NCBI GenBank assembly: GCA_002633005.1
Contig: NMRA01000163.1
Coordinates: forward strand, 710,884-774,883
Source: Phoronis australis
Lineage: Eukaryota > Phoronida > Phoronidae
Length of the DNA stretch: 64,000 nucleotides
Reading direction: 5' to 3'
A program made the position numbers and the translations under genes. Shown piece after piece: positions 33,694 to 46,615 of this stretch; the first letter of the stretch is position 1, and the number at the start of each line of letters is the position of its first letter. The notes under the pieces are model-generated. The model did not search any database, was not told the origin of the DNA, and saw only the letters and a program-made list of their open reading frames with translations.

Positions 33694-34960
33694 TTAAAGA
33701 CATAGTTTCACACCAAAACAACTGCTTTTCAAAACAAATAATAGCACTGTGTGAATCTGTTGCACAGGCTGTTCTTGTCCGAACATCTTGGTTAATGAGA
33801 AAAACCCAGCAGTAATGACCTTTTTCCGACTTCAGCCGAGACGAGAGAACAGGCATAATGTGGTTACATAACTACGGTCTGTGATGTCAAACTCAGGAAG
33901 ACAGCTGTGTATTGCAATGGCTACAAGCAGCCAACCCTCCATTGTCAGCATGCAGTGAGTAAAAAGGGAAACACGTTTTAATTTAACCACTTATATGATT
34001 GAAATTTGAGTGGAGGTGGCAATCTCAAAGACAGAATTTCAAGCACACTTGAAATGGAAGTCTTCTGAAATTGTTTTTTAAATTCATGTGTTAATCTATT
34101 GACAGAAAACAAAACCCAAGGCATCAAGCAATAATACCTGAAGATGCCAATGAACATATCATTTCAGCGTTTCATTACGGCAAGTCAATTCTATCATGCT
34201 TTTGTCACTGAGTCATAGAAACCAAAGAACAAATCAGAGAACGATTATGACTTATTAATCCACAGTTCAATTAAAATCAAGTGCTTTCAGTCGGAATTAT
34301 ATATTTGGCTTCTGCAGTGAAAGACTTTCAAGGTAGTTGAAGGTTCACGCTACTGTACATAAGTCACAACTGTACAGTGCAGTAAAGTTTATATGTGAGT
34401 TAAAATGATCTAATCTTTTACCAAAATAAGTAACTTAGAATGCACAGTATTTTTGAACATTTAAGCATTACAAACGTTATCCAACAACAAGACAAATTTA
34501 CATGATATGAAAATGGATATGCCTAACTATTACCATGGCGACCAGGTATTTCCTTATATTAAAATTCGACAAGCATGATTTGAAAAAAAGTTGCATGTAA
34601 AAAGGATTGGAGGTTGGAAGCTTCGCAATCCAACATGGCCTATTACTCTAATTAAGAGCCTTTATATTTTGGGCCTTAATAAACTGAATTAAGAAAGCAA
34701 AAAGTTACAACGCATGTATTGAAAGAACGATTCAGCTGTACGTAAAATTTAGAAAAATATGAATTATGTTGTGACACATAACCAAACCTTGAAGCGCAAT
34801 TGACTTTAAAAGAAGAAACGATTTCAAAACTTTCCCAATTGTTTTAAAGCTGAGTGTATGGTCAACTGAATGAGATATTCACACTGCAATAATTAGAATA
34901 TTCCTTATGTTTTTGTACAAAAACAAACATTGTGCAAAGTTGCTTTTTGTAGTAGCTTTC
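33694..34960 (+). repeat. TTAAAGACATAG family copy A
   Basis: It starts sharply at TTAAAGACATAGTTTCACAC and ends near GTAGCTTTC. Compared with copies B and C it lacks an internal segment of about 130-170 bp after the CAACCCTCC phrase. No coding frame is conserved among the three copies. Confidence 0.88.
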
Positions 34961-35111
34961 CACTAGCCAATAGATCACAGCTACGCCACGAGTGAGCCCA
35001 GTGAAACACCCCCATCTGCTGATCACCATACAACGTGCTGCTTTAGTAAAACTCTTAGGAGAGGTAATGAGACATTATTGGTAATGACTTCATCCTCCAT
35101 GACTGATGGTT

Positions 35112-35333
35112 TTGTTATACCTATTGTATTGCTACCTGAAGCTCACTTCTCTACTTACTATAGTTATAAAAAAGCGGACTCTATTGTTATATGTATTGTA
35201 TTGCTACCTGAAGTTAACCTCTCTACTTACTATAGTTATAAAAAGCGGACTATGTTGTTATATCTATTGTATTACTACCTGAAGCTAACTTCTCTACTTA
35301 CTATACATGTAGTTATAAAAAAGCGGACTCTGT
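35112..35333 (+). repeat. 72-bp minisatellite, three units
   Basis: TTGTTATA-C/G-TATTGTATT, then CTACCTGAAG, TCTCTACTTACTATA and GTTATAAAAAAGCGGACT, repeats at 35112, 35184 and 35255. The third unit has a 6-bp insertion (CATGTA). The 90-codon open frame across it is a by-product, since 72 is a multiple of 3. Confidence 0.93.
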
Positions 35334-37699
35334 TGTTTTTGATTTCATGACTTGGATGTATACTTTTATTGATCTGAAATGGTATTTTAAGTGTTTGTTT
35401 GGTTTAACACACTTGGGATTTTTAAAGCCCTTTGATTAAAAAATATGCAGATGTTGAGTCTTGAGCCAGGCTGTTAGTTAAAAATGTGGGTGTGGACAAG
35501 TAAACAGTTGTAGGCAGTTAATATGTGTAGATACCTTTAATGTATTTTTGTATTCATTCATTTCAGAAAGTTGTTGATTTGCATGAGAATTAAAGTAAGT
35601 CAAGCGGGGATGCCGAAAAGTCTGCACCCAGCGGTCCCTATTGTGCCTGTGACTGTAGAGGGAATTGTCAGTGGAGCTGTCGGATTAGGCATGGCGCCAG
35701 TAACTGCAGCATCTTTGGTGCTACCATCAGAAACCGTAGATAGAGAGACAGTCCACCTAGCGAAATCCCATCCGAGTCGGACGGCCACTGGCGGACATTG
35801 TTGTTTCATGGACCGTAGAGACGTGTAGCGAGTGTGCGTGCAATAAACAGATGTGGCAAGATATCACGGTTCCCGTACGTCAGTAAAAAAGCAATGGTGC
35901 TTTCTGCACTGCCTACGGCTGCAGCAACAGTTAATTTAAATTCGTGACTTATGCTTTTTTGCTTCCTCAATGATTAAGATAGGTGATGTTCATGATTGAA
36001 ACAGAGGATATTCAGTCTGCGTGAAACTGTTGCCAGTCATTCAGTGATGGACTGGGTGATTTTAATTTAATGTCTTTACTGTTTCCTGCGTTTGATTGCT
36101 GATATGGAACATTATCAAAAATTGTTTGCATGATTTTGGGAACTACTGATTAGTTTATTCTATGCCCATTGATGCTTCTAATTACTTTTTTCATTTCGTT
36201 CTGCAGTCTTAATACATTCAGATCTAAAAGATAATTACATTTACTATTATTTACTATTTCTATTATTGTTATTTATCATATATTTGTTTTTATATCTATT
36301 CTTGATTATTTATTATTATCTATTTTTTGTTTATTTGCTACTACTTATTTAAATTATTTCTTGTGATCCCACACAGTCAACATCCTGGCTGTGAGTCGTT
36401 GATCAATAATCTATATTTTATGATCATGATATGGACTTCAATGCATAATTAATATTACTTTTTTGGTTTGGTAACCTACTTGATTATTTGCCATAGGAAG
36501 TGGTGAAGGAAGTGTTCTTTTAAAGGCACATTGAGCCATACATCTGTGAGCTCTTAGATAGTATGTGTAGTACCTTGGAAACTTGTTACACTCCAGTGAC
36601 GATGTCGTTTGTTTAGATTTTTGTTTTGACATGGGTCTTAAAACATCAAGTCAGGAGATAAGGTGTCGTTACTGTATGTTATTTACTTTGAAGTTGGCCT
36701 GCCGACGCAGGCTGAATATGTCTTTAACTAACTGCTGATAGTTGAGTTAAAAACTGTGAATTATTTACTAGAGCTGGAAAGCTTCGTAAAAAATACCCAA
36801 AATGGATTGCGTATTCAATAGGCATCTTGGCTGTTTTATGGGGCATACAAGGCAGGTTTACTGGAATTAAGGCAAGAGTTCCATCTCTTGCTGGTTTGGA
36901 AACCCTACCCCTTTTGCCTCCAGTTTCATTCACCACAACCCACCCCAATTAGCTACTCATTTCAGATACCATCGGGCACGGATGCTTGGGGTCCAGTGAA
37001 TCAGTCCCAAATAGCGACTCCACTGTTCCCTAAAACTACTACGTTTTTGGGAGTTTCCTACGTTGAATTCTCAATATGATTGAAAATAAGAAGGGATCTT
37101 TTCATGCAATGCGCCAAATTTAAGGACCAAGTCCTTAAATGTTTTGACTGAATTAAGAGCTCAGTTTTTAGTTATATTTTTATAAAATGTCATAAGTCAA
37201 AAGACTCGGAGCTCATAATAAAGATAAAATGATAGAAAAATATAAAAACTGTGAGCAAAGAACAAAAAATGCCTAAAAGATTTACCAAGGATCCAGGGTG
37301 GGGGGTCAAAGGCGTCTGGACCCCCCATTTTTCTTGATTGTTGTGATATCAGTGCCCTTATAACAGATATATTACTCACGCATAACAGTTAGTGCAAGAC
37401 TATAGTTTCATTGATTCTGAGTAAAGGAAGTTCTAGAAAATTATATGGTATTACCACTTCCATTATAAGAATTGCATGCTGCTTACCACCGTGGAGTAGT
37501 TTAGTTAGTTCCAATAAACTATTTGACACAGCAAGGCTTATATTCCGAGTTCGTTATATCAGAATATTCCACTGTCGGATAAACAAGTGACCAGTGTTCA
37601 AGAAACAAGTAAGTTGGCAAATGATGAAGTAGGTTACCAAAAGCGAAAGTGAGTGTTTCGCGAACTTGGAATTCCAAGATCCCTCAAGTGATCTTGAGA
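35334..37699. other. Intergenic, no gene recognised
   Basis: It holds an open frame of 85 codons at 35571-35828 rich in Val/Ala/Pro, with an open complementary frame of 69 codons. I do not recognise either product. A TTATT-type low-complexity tract lies at 36235-36350. No splice-supported exon was found. Confidence 0.5.
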
Positions 37700-39100
37700 T
37701 TAAAGACATAGTTTCACACCCAAAACAACAGCTTTTCAAAATAAATAATAGCACTGTGTGGATCTGTTGCACAGAGCAGTTCTTGTCCACACAGCTTGGT
37801 TAATGAGAAAAGCCCAGCAGTAATGACCTTTTCCGACTTCAGCCGAGACAATCCTGAGAACAGGCATATGTGGTTAAATAACCGTCTATGATGTCAGACC
37901 AGGAAAACAGCTGTGCATAGCAATGGGTACAAGCAGTCAACGCTCCAAAATTTTGCTTGCTTCATTTGATAATTCCTTTCAATTTCATTTGTTGGCATAA
38001 TTACATTGTTTTTTGCCAAGGAGAAGTAAAGACCAGTGTATCACAGATACTCAAGCCTAATACAAAATATTGCAGTTTACATTTTTTTTCATTTTCAGCA
38101 GTGAGTAAAAGGGGTGACACCTTTTAATTTAACCACGTATATAATTGAAATTTGAGTGGAGGTGGCAATCTCTATGACAGATTTACAAGGATACTTGAAA
38201 TGGAAGTCTTCTGAACATGTTTTTTTTAAAGTTATGTGGAAATCTATTGAATTAATAATAAACCCAAGGCATCAAGAAATATTACCTGCAGATGCCAGTG
38301 AACATATTATTTCAGCCGTTCATTGCGGCAAGTTAATTCTATCATGCTTTGGTCACTGAATCATAGAAGTCAAGGAACAAATCAGTTGACGATTATGATT
38401 TAATCCACAGTTCAAATTAAAATCAAGTGCTTTCAGACGGATCTATATATTTGGTTTCTACAGTGAAAGACTCTCAATGTAGTTCAAGGTTACTGTACAT
38501 AAGTCACAACTCAAGTAATCTCAGTACAGTAAAGATTATATGCGAGTCAAAATGATCTAATCTTTTACCAAAATAAGTAACTTAGAATGCACAGTACATT
38601 AGAAGCATTACAAACCTTATACAACAACAAATTTACATGATATCAGTGGATATGCCTAACTATTACCATGGCGACCAGGTATTTCATTACATTAGAATTC
38701 GACAAGCACGAATTGAAAAAAATAAAAAGGATTGGAGTCTGGAAGCTTCACAATCCAACATGGCCTATTTCTCTAATTAAGAGCTTTTACATTTTGGGCC
38801 TTGATAACTTGAATTAAGAAAGCAAAACGTTACAACGCATGTATTGAAAGAACGATTCAGCTGTACGTAAAATTTAGAAAAATATGAATTATGTTGTGAC
38901 ACATAACCAAACCTTGAAGTGCAATTGACTTTAAAAGAAGAAACGATTTCAAAACTTTTTCAACTATTTTCAAGCTGAGTGTATGGTCACCTGAATGGGA
39001 TATTCACACTGCAATAATTAGAATATTTCTAAAAAATGTTCCACAAAAACATAAACATTGTGCGAAGTTGATTTTTTGTAGCAGCTTTCATCAAAATGTA
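37700..39100 (+). repeat. TTAAAGACATAG family copy B
   Basis: Full-length-looking copy of about 1.40 kb, direct repeat of copy A about 4 kb away. It ends GCTTTCATCAAAATGTA, an end shared with copy C. Ends are not inverted repeats of each other. The 67-codon frame inside (38156-38359) is not preserved in the other copies. Confidence 0.9.
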
Positions 39101-39841
39101 TCAAAGCCAAAACTTCACCAAAAACAAAATAGCCGATTGAACATGCCCTTCAGTTCAGTAGAAGTCGCCATGTTGTCGGTGCCGCCGGAAATGAGACTAA
39201 ATCCAACGGGAATTGTGAGCATTGTTATCACTCAATAAGTAACATCTGCTTGGCTGAAACCAATGAAAACTATTGAATCGCTCAGAATAGTAGGTATAGA
39301 TCTTTCTCACTAAATTCCATCGTAAATTTTTGGTGAAAATAAATTATGCCAGTATGACACACATTCAATCATTAACCCTAGCATGCATGCACCTGTACAT
39401 GTACATAGAAATATGCGTGCGAGAGCTCGTGAACTCCAGGATCTAGGATATGTCGTAAGAAGGGACTAACCTCAAATTTCGAAGGAAACTTTCTCTTGAC
39501 ACTTAAATGAAGTACCAAAAGCTTTTCTATTGTTCCCTCAGGGGTGCCCCATACCTGCCTGTGGAAGCTCAGATAGGATACTCCTATGTAATCCATTTAT
39601 TTGCCAAGCAGTCTACACACAGTGATACCAACGGAAGGACCGCATAAAATGCCCCCTCCTCCTTTCTGCAGGCTTGGGACTGGCAAGATGCAACACATAA
39701 CAATGTGATGCAACTTGGCGGAGTTAGGCATTGTGGTTTCAACTGGACGTCATGCTAAACAGAACTGGCACAGTGGATTTTTGGAAATAATTCTCAGAAA
39801 AATAACACTCGAAACTGCATTTCCTAAGTTGTACATTGTCA

Positions 39842-39990
39842 AACAAGAGCAACACAGGAGGTTGAAATGTACTCACGAATGCATCGCTAATGGTGTGCTT
39901 CTGGGGGTGTATATTTGTATCATAAAAATGGCCAATAGATGGCACAAAATACATCTTCTTATGAGGAAGTTTAATTTTTTTAATTTTTGT
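39842..39990 (+). mobile_element. Truncated 5' end of the Helentron-like family
   Basis: AACAAGAGCAACACAGGAGG and the following phrases match the 27225-27330 region of the large element (AACAAGAGCAACGCAGAGCG). A degraded motif CCAATAGATGGCAC (39932-39945) follows at the corresponding place. The tandem core and 3' hairpin are absent. Confidence 0.65.
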
Positions 39991-40954
39991 GATACGTGTG
40001 TCCATGCACTATAGGCAACAGATTCGCAACTACACTCAGCTTACGGTAAGTGTATTCTGACGGGAAATTTTTGCATCTATTTTACTGTCCAGTAAAACGA
40101 AAAAAAAAAATTATTTCGGCATCGAAACGCTGTGCAAATTCTTCCAGTAGTAGAACTATTGGTATCGTGCTACTACCACCTGACCACGACCATTATTAGC
40201 AGACAATGTACTTACCAGAAGTAAAACATGCTATGTCTGCCAGGTGTCGAACAACCAATCAGTTTTAGTGAACAAAAATTGACAAATTTTAAAATTGGTC
40301 ATGAAGATATGACTTCCCAAACTACAGCTCATTTTGGCAAAACTTTTCTGATAATTTGAATGGGGTAGGTGAATTTGGGGCACTCCGGGCCCTTACTAAG
40401 GCCAAAAAAGTATGATACATTTCTAGAGAGGACAGACAAGGGGCTATCAGATGCACAAAGAATTTTTGAAATCGAAAACAAAGTAATTTTGGACCCAAAA
40501 ATGACAGTTGGGTGGGTCACTTTGGTGGACCACTATTACCTAATTAACGGGCCGGTCACGCTGAAACTTGGGGGCTGACCATTTAGAAGATTGGCCTTTC
40601 GAATAAGAACATAAACTTTAAAATCGAAGCCTATATATAGTCCAGGGTTTTTAGGAGGCGGAAAAAGTTTTTGTCTCCATTTTCAAAAATTCTTTTCCAG
40701 ATCGAGGTAGAATGCTGATAAATTAAACCCGCCAAGTTTGAGTTGGATTGGATCATTAGTAAGGTCACACGGCAAGATCAAAGTTGAAAAACATCATTTT
40801 TAGACCTTTTCACGCCTTAAAAATTTTTTGACCCCGATTTCAAAACTTCTTTCATTGTTGGATAGCCCTTTACTTACTGACTCCAAAAACGTAAGTCGCC
40901 ACTTCTGGTAAGCCCTAATAAGGTCACAGCAGAGGATCAAAGCTGGCGTGCGTT

Positions 40955-41012
40955 CAGTAGACGCTAGGACCTACGCTAGGACCTACGCTAGGACCTACGC
41001 TAGGAACTAGCT
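40955..41012. repeat. 12-bp minisatellite (CTAGGACCTACG)
   Basis: About four and a half units of CTAGGACCTACG in tandem. CTAG and the GGACC/GGTCC-type complementarity make the array partly self-complementary. Flanks 40.0-40.95 kb and 41.0-41.9 kb show no recognised gene. Confidence 0.93.
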
Positions 41013-41980
41013 AAAGTCTAGTCAAGGTCACGTGTTCTCATTTAAAATACACGGCAATATCTCACGTAATCTCGCGAAGTCTTGCTTTTTAGCGAGGTCC
41101 TTGCGTTACTGAACGGGAGGCTGGTCTCTACAAGTAATTTTAACAAAGGGAATACTATCATTTATCATAAGCATTCGGTTCAAGCCGGTGTGGCAGATTC
41201 TTTAACTTCAGGTATACCAGGGTTTACCTTAAATGTTTCCTTATCTTTATCCTCCGGATTCCTCTTAATATTTCCGTAACTTAAGTTTACACTTAAAGTT
41301 AGTTTCAAGATTTTCCTTATCGTTAACTTAATAGATGTTTTGTATGCACTTGAAACAATACTATGTTACCCCTACTTGCATTATTTTGCAAATTTCAAAA
41401 CTTTAACTGAGTGCAAATAATAATACGCAATGCTCATCTGAAAGTGCGGGAAAGTCATCTTTAGTCCATATAAAATATCTGTTGTCCAACGTTGCAGTCA
41501 GAGTAGAGTTTAAGAGTTCACGAAGGACAAGAGGCACACACACCCGATGAAGAAGTTAACCAAAAGCAAGAGGTTTAGGCAAAGCCACGGCACACAGTGA
41601 GGAAAAGTATAGAGCTATCAGGTCACAAACAAAATTACCTGACTGTCAGCTGTAAAATGAATAACTAATTATATATTATTAATAGGTAAATGCTGTATTG
41701 GCCAAGGGTCCAAAAAGGGCAACCTTTTTATATGGCAAGTACTTACAAATAGACTGCTTTGAATTACAACATGATTGAACAATTTGAAAGAGCAAATTAA
41801 ATTGGATTAAATAGTGGATTTTTCTGATTATAGTTCAAGTATGATAATGAATGTTTATATTGTACTGAAATTTCCATTATAGTCTTGGGACATTTCATCG
41901 AAGTGAACACAAAAACAGTGAAGCAGGTGACAAAATAATGATGTTTTGTGGAACACCACTTGATAGATACATTCATCTAC

Positions 41981-42719
41981 TTATTCATCCAGTTGTGGTA
42001 GAAGAGAAGACACAAATATTGGTCCATCAAACATTTCCCTGGTCTTGGCAATCCATGCTCCGTGATCCCTTGCTGTCGCCATCGGGTGGTGTCTTTGGGC
42101 CACTTCATTTGTTCCTGCATGAAGCACTACCGCGTCATATCCTCCCGTGATGTCAGTCTTTGCAGCAATGAAAAGGAAATAATTTTTAAGCAACTCAAGT
42201 GTCATATGGTTTTTACATCAATAATATTAATAAAATGGCAACAACAATGATTAAAATAATAACAAATATTATTAAAATAGAAATAACACTCATAATATCT
42301 ATACTTATTGTAATACAATAGCCTGTAGCAAAGAATAGGTATGAAACATGAAAATAATAAACTCAACAACAATGCTATTATTCACATACAACGACAAATT
42401 CAACAATAGTAATCACACACCGTGAACGGATTTTCAAACACTTCAAAAATAAGGTGGTACAAAGGTGAGGTAACAAGTAAAAAACGAATATTTATATGCG
42501 ACTTCATAAGCGTAAAAAGAACAAATTTAATTTTCATTCCAAATTTGATTTTCATTTTTAGCCAGACTATATAGCGAACTGAAGTTTTGATTTTGTTGTC
42601 ATGTTAAACTCACCATCTGAGCAAAAGGTAACACATCTTCCACTATGTACTTTAAAGTCGATTTTGATGTTGCGGCTACTCTCAATGTACTTGTAAATGC
42701 TACCAGTGATCAGCTTAAC
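41981..42719 (-). CDS. SGNH-hydrolase-like two-exon gene or pseudogene
   Basis: Proposed complement(join(41981..42141, 42614..42719)), 267 nt, in frame to a TAA, 88 codons in this part. The first exon reads VKLITGSIYKYIESSRNIKI and onward to CVTFCSD. It resembles SGNH block I (usually GDS), with the Ser kept but the Gly-Asp altered to Thr-Gly. The second reads YDAVVLHAGTNEV (block III, G-x-N), then TREMFDGPIFVSSLLPQLDE, a typical strand after block III. The block V Asp/His pair is missing before the stop. The donor G|GTGAGT is good. The acceptor GGGAG is weak and was chosen because it keeps frame. SGNH domains of this type also occur in retroelements and captured host genes, so this could be a decayed repeat. 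Confidence 0.5.
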
Positions 42720-43808
42720 CTAAGAATATGTATTAAATGAAGATTAATGACAATTACCAAAATTAGCAAAAGACAAGGGGCCCTCCATACTGCACAGTGT
42801 TTCCCACAACCTGACGAATTTGGGAATTTGGATTGCTTCCGTCAAGTCTGAAAACTGAGTCACACACTCAGCATGACACAGTGTAGATTTTGATTTTCAA
42901 ATATGAAACAGGGTCCATTAGGAGGCTGATGACTTTTTCTCCAGTGCCATGACCACTGTTTTCTTTCAACACTACGACCAATGACATTATGCACATCAAA
43001 GATTAGGAATGTATCCAAACAAACCCGATCTCATTAGAAACAGGTACTAGCGGCGTTACAGAACTCTACCCTAGCCCTTGGACTAATGGGCATGTTGTAA
43101 AAAGGACATTTGACAACTACACAAGACATTATTTGAGAAAATAATGTTCCAAGAACTCACCATCATTCTGACCGGATTGTTCAAAGCTGATCTGATGTAT
43201 GAAAGTCTCACTGCTATTAGAATCAACTAATACACATGAATACTGTGGAAATAATAACTTAAAAATAGTTACCAAGGTAACAAAACAATTATTCTAGCCC
43301 TTTAAACAATATTATTAAAACAAACGAGCCTAAAATGACGTTCAAACTGAAAGATGATGCACAACAAGGTGATAACAACTACACAACGGGAATCCTGAAC
43401 AAGTGAACAATGAGCACAATCGAGTAATTTCGCAGTAGAAGTAGTAAGGCAGGCAGATTTTCGCTAAATAATCGCTTGAAATCGCAGTTGATTTTCTGTC
43501 TCAGTAATGCCGGAAACCAAAAGGAGGTCACATAGAGGATCCGGTAGGTTGACCTCCCTGCGCGCGCACAGACTCCAGCTCTTCCGGTGGTGTAGTGGGG
43601 AAAACAAGCGTGGCCTTTTTGCGAACTGAAGGGCTATTTTGTACTTGGTGAAGTTTTGGTTATTGTTTACAATTCGACTCCATTAACTTACATACTTGAT
43701 ATTAATATTTTCTGAATCCTCTCGCCAGGGTTATCATGGTGATTCCAAAAATATATTACTCGTAGCGATTAGGCTCTTCTTATTGATGCATTCACCGTTT
43801 TTACGAGG

Positions 43809-45212
43809 TACATTTTGATGAAAGCTACAACAAAAAGCAACTTTGCACAATGTTTGTTTTTGTACAAAAACATAAGGAATATTCTAATTATTGCAGTGTG
43901 AATATCTCATTCAGTTGACCATACACTCAGCTTTAAAACAGTTGGGAAAGTTTTGAAATCGTTTTTTCTTTGAAAGTCAATTGCGCTTCAAGGCTTGGTT
44001 ATGTGTCACAACAAAATTAATATTTTTCTAAATTTTACGTACAGCTGAATCGTTCTTTCAATACATGCGTTGTAACTTTTTGCTTTCTTTATTCAATTCA
44101 TTAAGGCCCAAAATGTAAAGGCTCTTAATTAGAGTAATAGGCCATGTTGGATTGTGAAGGTTCCAGCCTCCAATCCTTTTTCCACAGCAAATTCTTATTT
44201 TTTCAAATCATGCTTGTCGAATTCTAATGTAACAAACACCTGGTCGCCATGGTAATAGTTAGGCATATCTACTTTTATATCACGTAAATTTGTCTTTTTG
44301 TTCGATAACGTTTGTAATGCTTAAATGTTAAAGTACTGTGCAGTCTAACTTACTTATTTTGGTAAAAGATTAGATCACACATAAACTTTACTGTACCGAT
44401 ATTATTTCAGTAGTGACTTATGTGCAGTAGCGGTAACCTTCAACTACCTTGAAAGTCCTTCACTGTAGAAACCAAATAGATAATTCCGACTGAAAGCACT
44501 TGATTTTAATTTGAACTGTGGATTAAATCATAATCGTCCTCTGATTTGTTCTTTGACTTCTATGACTCAGTGACCGAAGCATGGTAGAATTAACTTGTCG
44601 TAATGAATGGCTGAAATAATATGTTCACTGGCACCTTCAGGTGATATTTTTGATGCCTTGGGTTTGTTGTTATTTCAATACATTAACACATCAAATCCAT
44701 TTCAAGTGTCCTTGTAATTCTGTCATTGAGATTGTCACCTCCACTCAAAATTCAATTATATACGTGTTTAATTAAAAGGTGACACCCTTTTTACTCACTG
44801 CTGAAAATGAAAAAAAAAATAAAACCGCACTATTTCGTATTAGGCTTGATTATCTATGATACACTGGTTTTTACATCTTCTTGGCGAAAAACAATTTAAT
44901 TATGCCAAAAAATGGAGTTGAAAGGAATTATCAAATGAAGCAAGCAGAATTTTGGAGGTTGACTGCTTGTAGCCATTACATGTACAATACAAAGCTGTTT
45001 TCCTGAGCTGACATCCAACAGACAGTTATATAACCACATACATGTATACATGGTCTCAGAATTGACTCGGCTGAAGTCGGAAAAGGTCATTACTGCTTGG
45101 CTTTTCTCATTAACGAAGCTGTTCGGACAAGAACTGCCCTGTGCATTAGATTCACATAGTCCTATTATTTGTTTTGAAAAGCAGTTGTTTTGGTGAGAAA
45201 CTATGTCTTTAA
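43809..45212 (-). repeat. TTAAAGACATAG family copy C (inverted)
   Basis: About 1.40 kb, reverse complement of copies A and B, from TACATTTTGATGAAAGCTAC (43809) to CTATGTCTTTAA (45212). Alignable along its length with both other copies. Confidence 0.9.
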
Positions 45213-45347
45213 ACGAATAATAGAAGAATATGGGGTATGAAATAAAAAGAAATGTGGTTCATAAGCAAACTTTATTAACAGTCAACACATGTGTATACAT
45301 ATTAACTACACCTAAATACATTAGCTGTGAACCAATCTCTTAGCCGG

Positions 45348-46125
45348 TACGGCGTTTTCCCGATGCTCCCAACTTGCTCGATTCTATAGCCCAATAACAA
45401 GTTGGGAAGACCACCCCTGTAGCCAATATCTTACACGACTGATTAACTCCATTCTGGAATTGATGGTTGGAAGGCCCGCTCTCTTTTGTTTGATAATTGC
45501 GCTAATCTCCGCATGACAGCGGTTTCCCGTTCAGTGACTTTACCCGACGTAGGGGGTTCTGAGCGTGTGATACCCGGTAACATCTAGCTTCTTTGTTAAC
45601 TGCCAAGCACACTCTTTTGTCTGTTATGACAACAAGCAGGCCAATTATCTACCAGGCTTATTACAGACCAAGTGTGAACACAGTCAAACTCAGAGTGTCT
45701 TCGGAGGAATAGATTGTCGTATTTTTCGGTTGCAGTTGGGCGATTTTGGCGATCGAAAAACTAAACATGATCACCATTTGACGAAGATTTCAGATATGCT
45801 ATTGGTTTATGTTCAAATATGTTACAACTCAACTTTTATATTTAACAGCACAGCCCAGTCAGGGTAGATACGATCTTATTGGAGATTAGAGCAATTATCG
45901 AACAAAAGAGACTCCATAAATGCCAGAATGGAGTTAATCAGTCGTGTCAGATATGGGCTACAGGGGTAAACTGGCAACTTGTTGTTGGGCTATAGAATTG
46001 AACAAGTTGGGAGCAACGGGAAAACACCGTAATGGATCAGATTGTATCGCATGACTGGGCTGTGCTGCTAAAAATGAAAGTTAAGTTAAAACATATTTAA
46101 ACATAACCCAATAGCATAATACCTG
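45348..46125. repeat. Nested inverted-repeat cluster
   Basis: 45348-45510 is inversely repeated at 45881-46032 (shared phrases: CTCCCAACTTG, TTCTATAGCCCAA, GACTGATTAACTCCATTCTGG, ATAATTGC). A second pair, 45791-45860 and 46053-46125, is inverted around the right arm (GACTGGGCTGTGCTG, CCAATAGCATA). The overlapping palindromes indicate an inverted duplication superimposed on a TIR or foldback element. Confidence 0.82.
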
Positions 46126-46312
46126 TGACAAATACATGTACAACGAGCTTTGAAAAGTGAACAAGGATCAGTAGGTGAATGCTGGATCTATAAGAAAATC
46201 AAGTAAATGGAAAATCTATTATTCTCTGTTTCCACATTTTGACAATGATAATTTATTTGTCAGCAGATTCAAACAAGATCACCCATCGCATTCAAGTATT
46301 TTATGTACTATA

Positions 46313-46615
46313 CAGTGGCCGATCTAGGATACCATTAAGGGGGGCGGCCCAACATGTTGCCTCAGGGAATTGGGCAAAGAGCGATTGTATGTGCACAAGG
46401 GGCCCGAAAGTTGTGGGAGCAGATAATGTAGACCTTCTGTTCAACAAATCTATCGACGCCGCGATCTGAGATCTGAACCCCCCATCCGCTACCAGTCCTA
46501 GTTACTGAACTCCCTTTTTCTTCGTGCTTCACGCTGTTTCTGTTTCATTTTGCTGGCGGCAGCCAAGGGGGGGGGGGGGAGGGCAGGCCCCCTGGGTCAC
46601 CGCCTATGCTATAGA
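46313..46615 (+). repeat. GGATCTAGGATACC dispersed repeat, copy 2
   Basis: Same ends and order as 22970-23300. It includes a G homopolymer near 46567-46579. The open frame at 46239-46469 overlaps it and is not a gene. Confidence 0.72.

Noticed and set aside
39378-39596. Minus-strand frame with SYLSFHRQVWGTPEGTIEKL followed by a donor-like GTTAGT
   Set aside because: It looks exon-like, but no acceptor in a suitable place, no homology and no partner exon could be identified.
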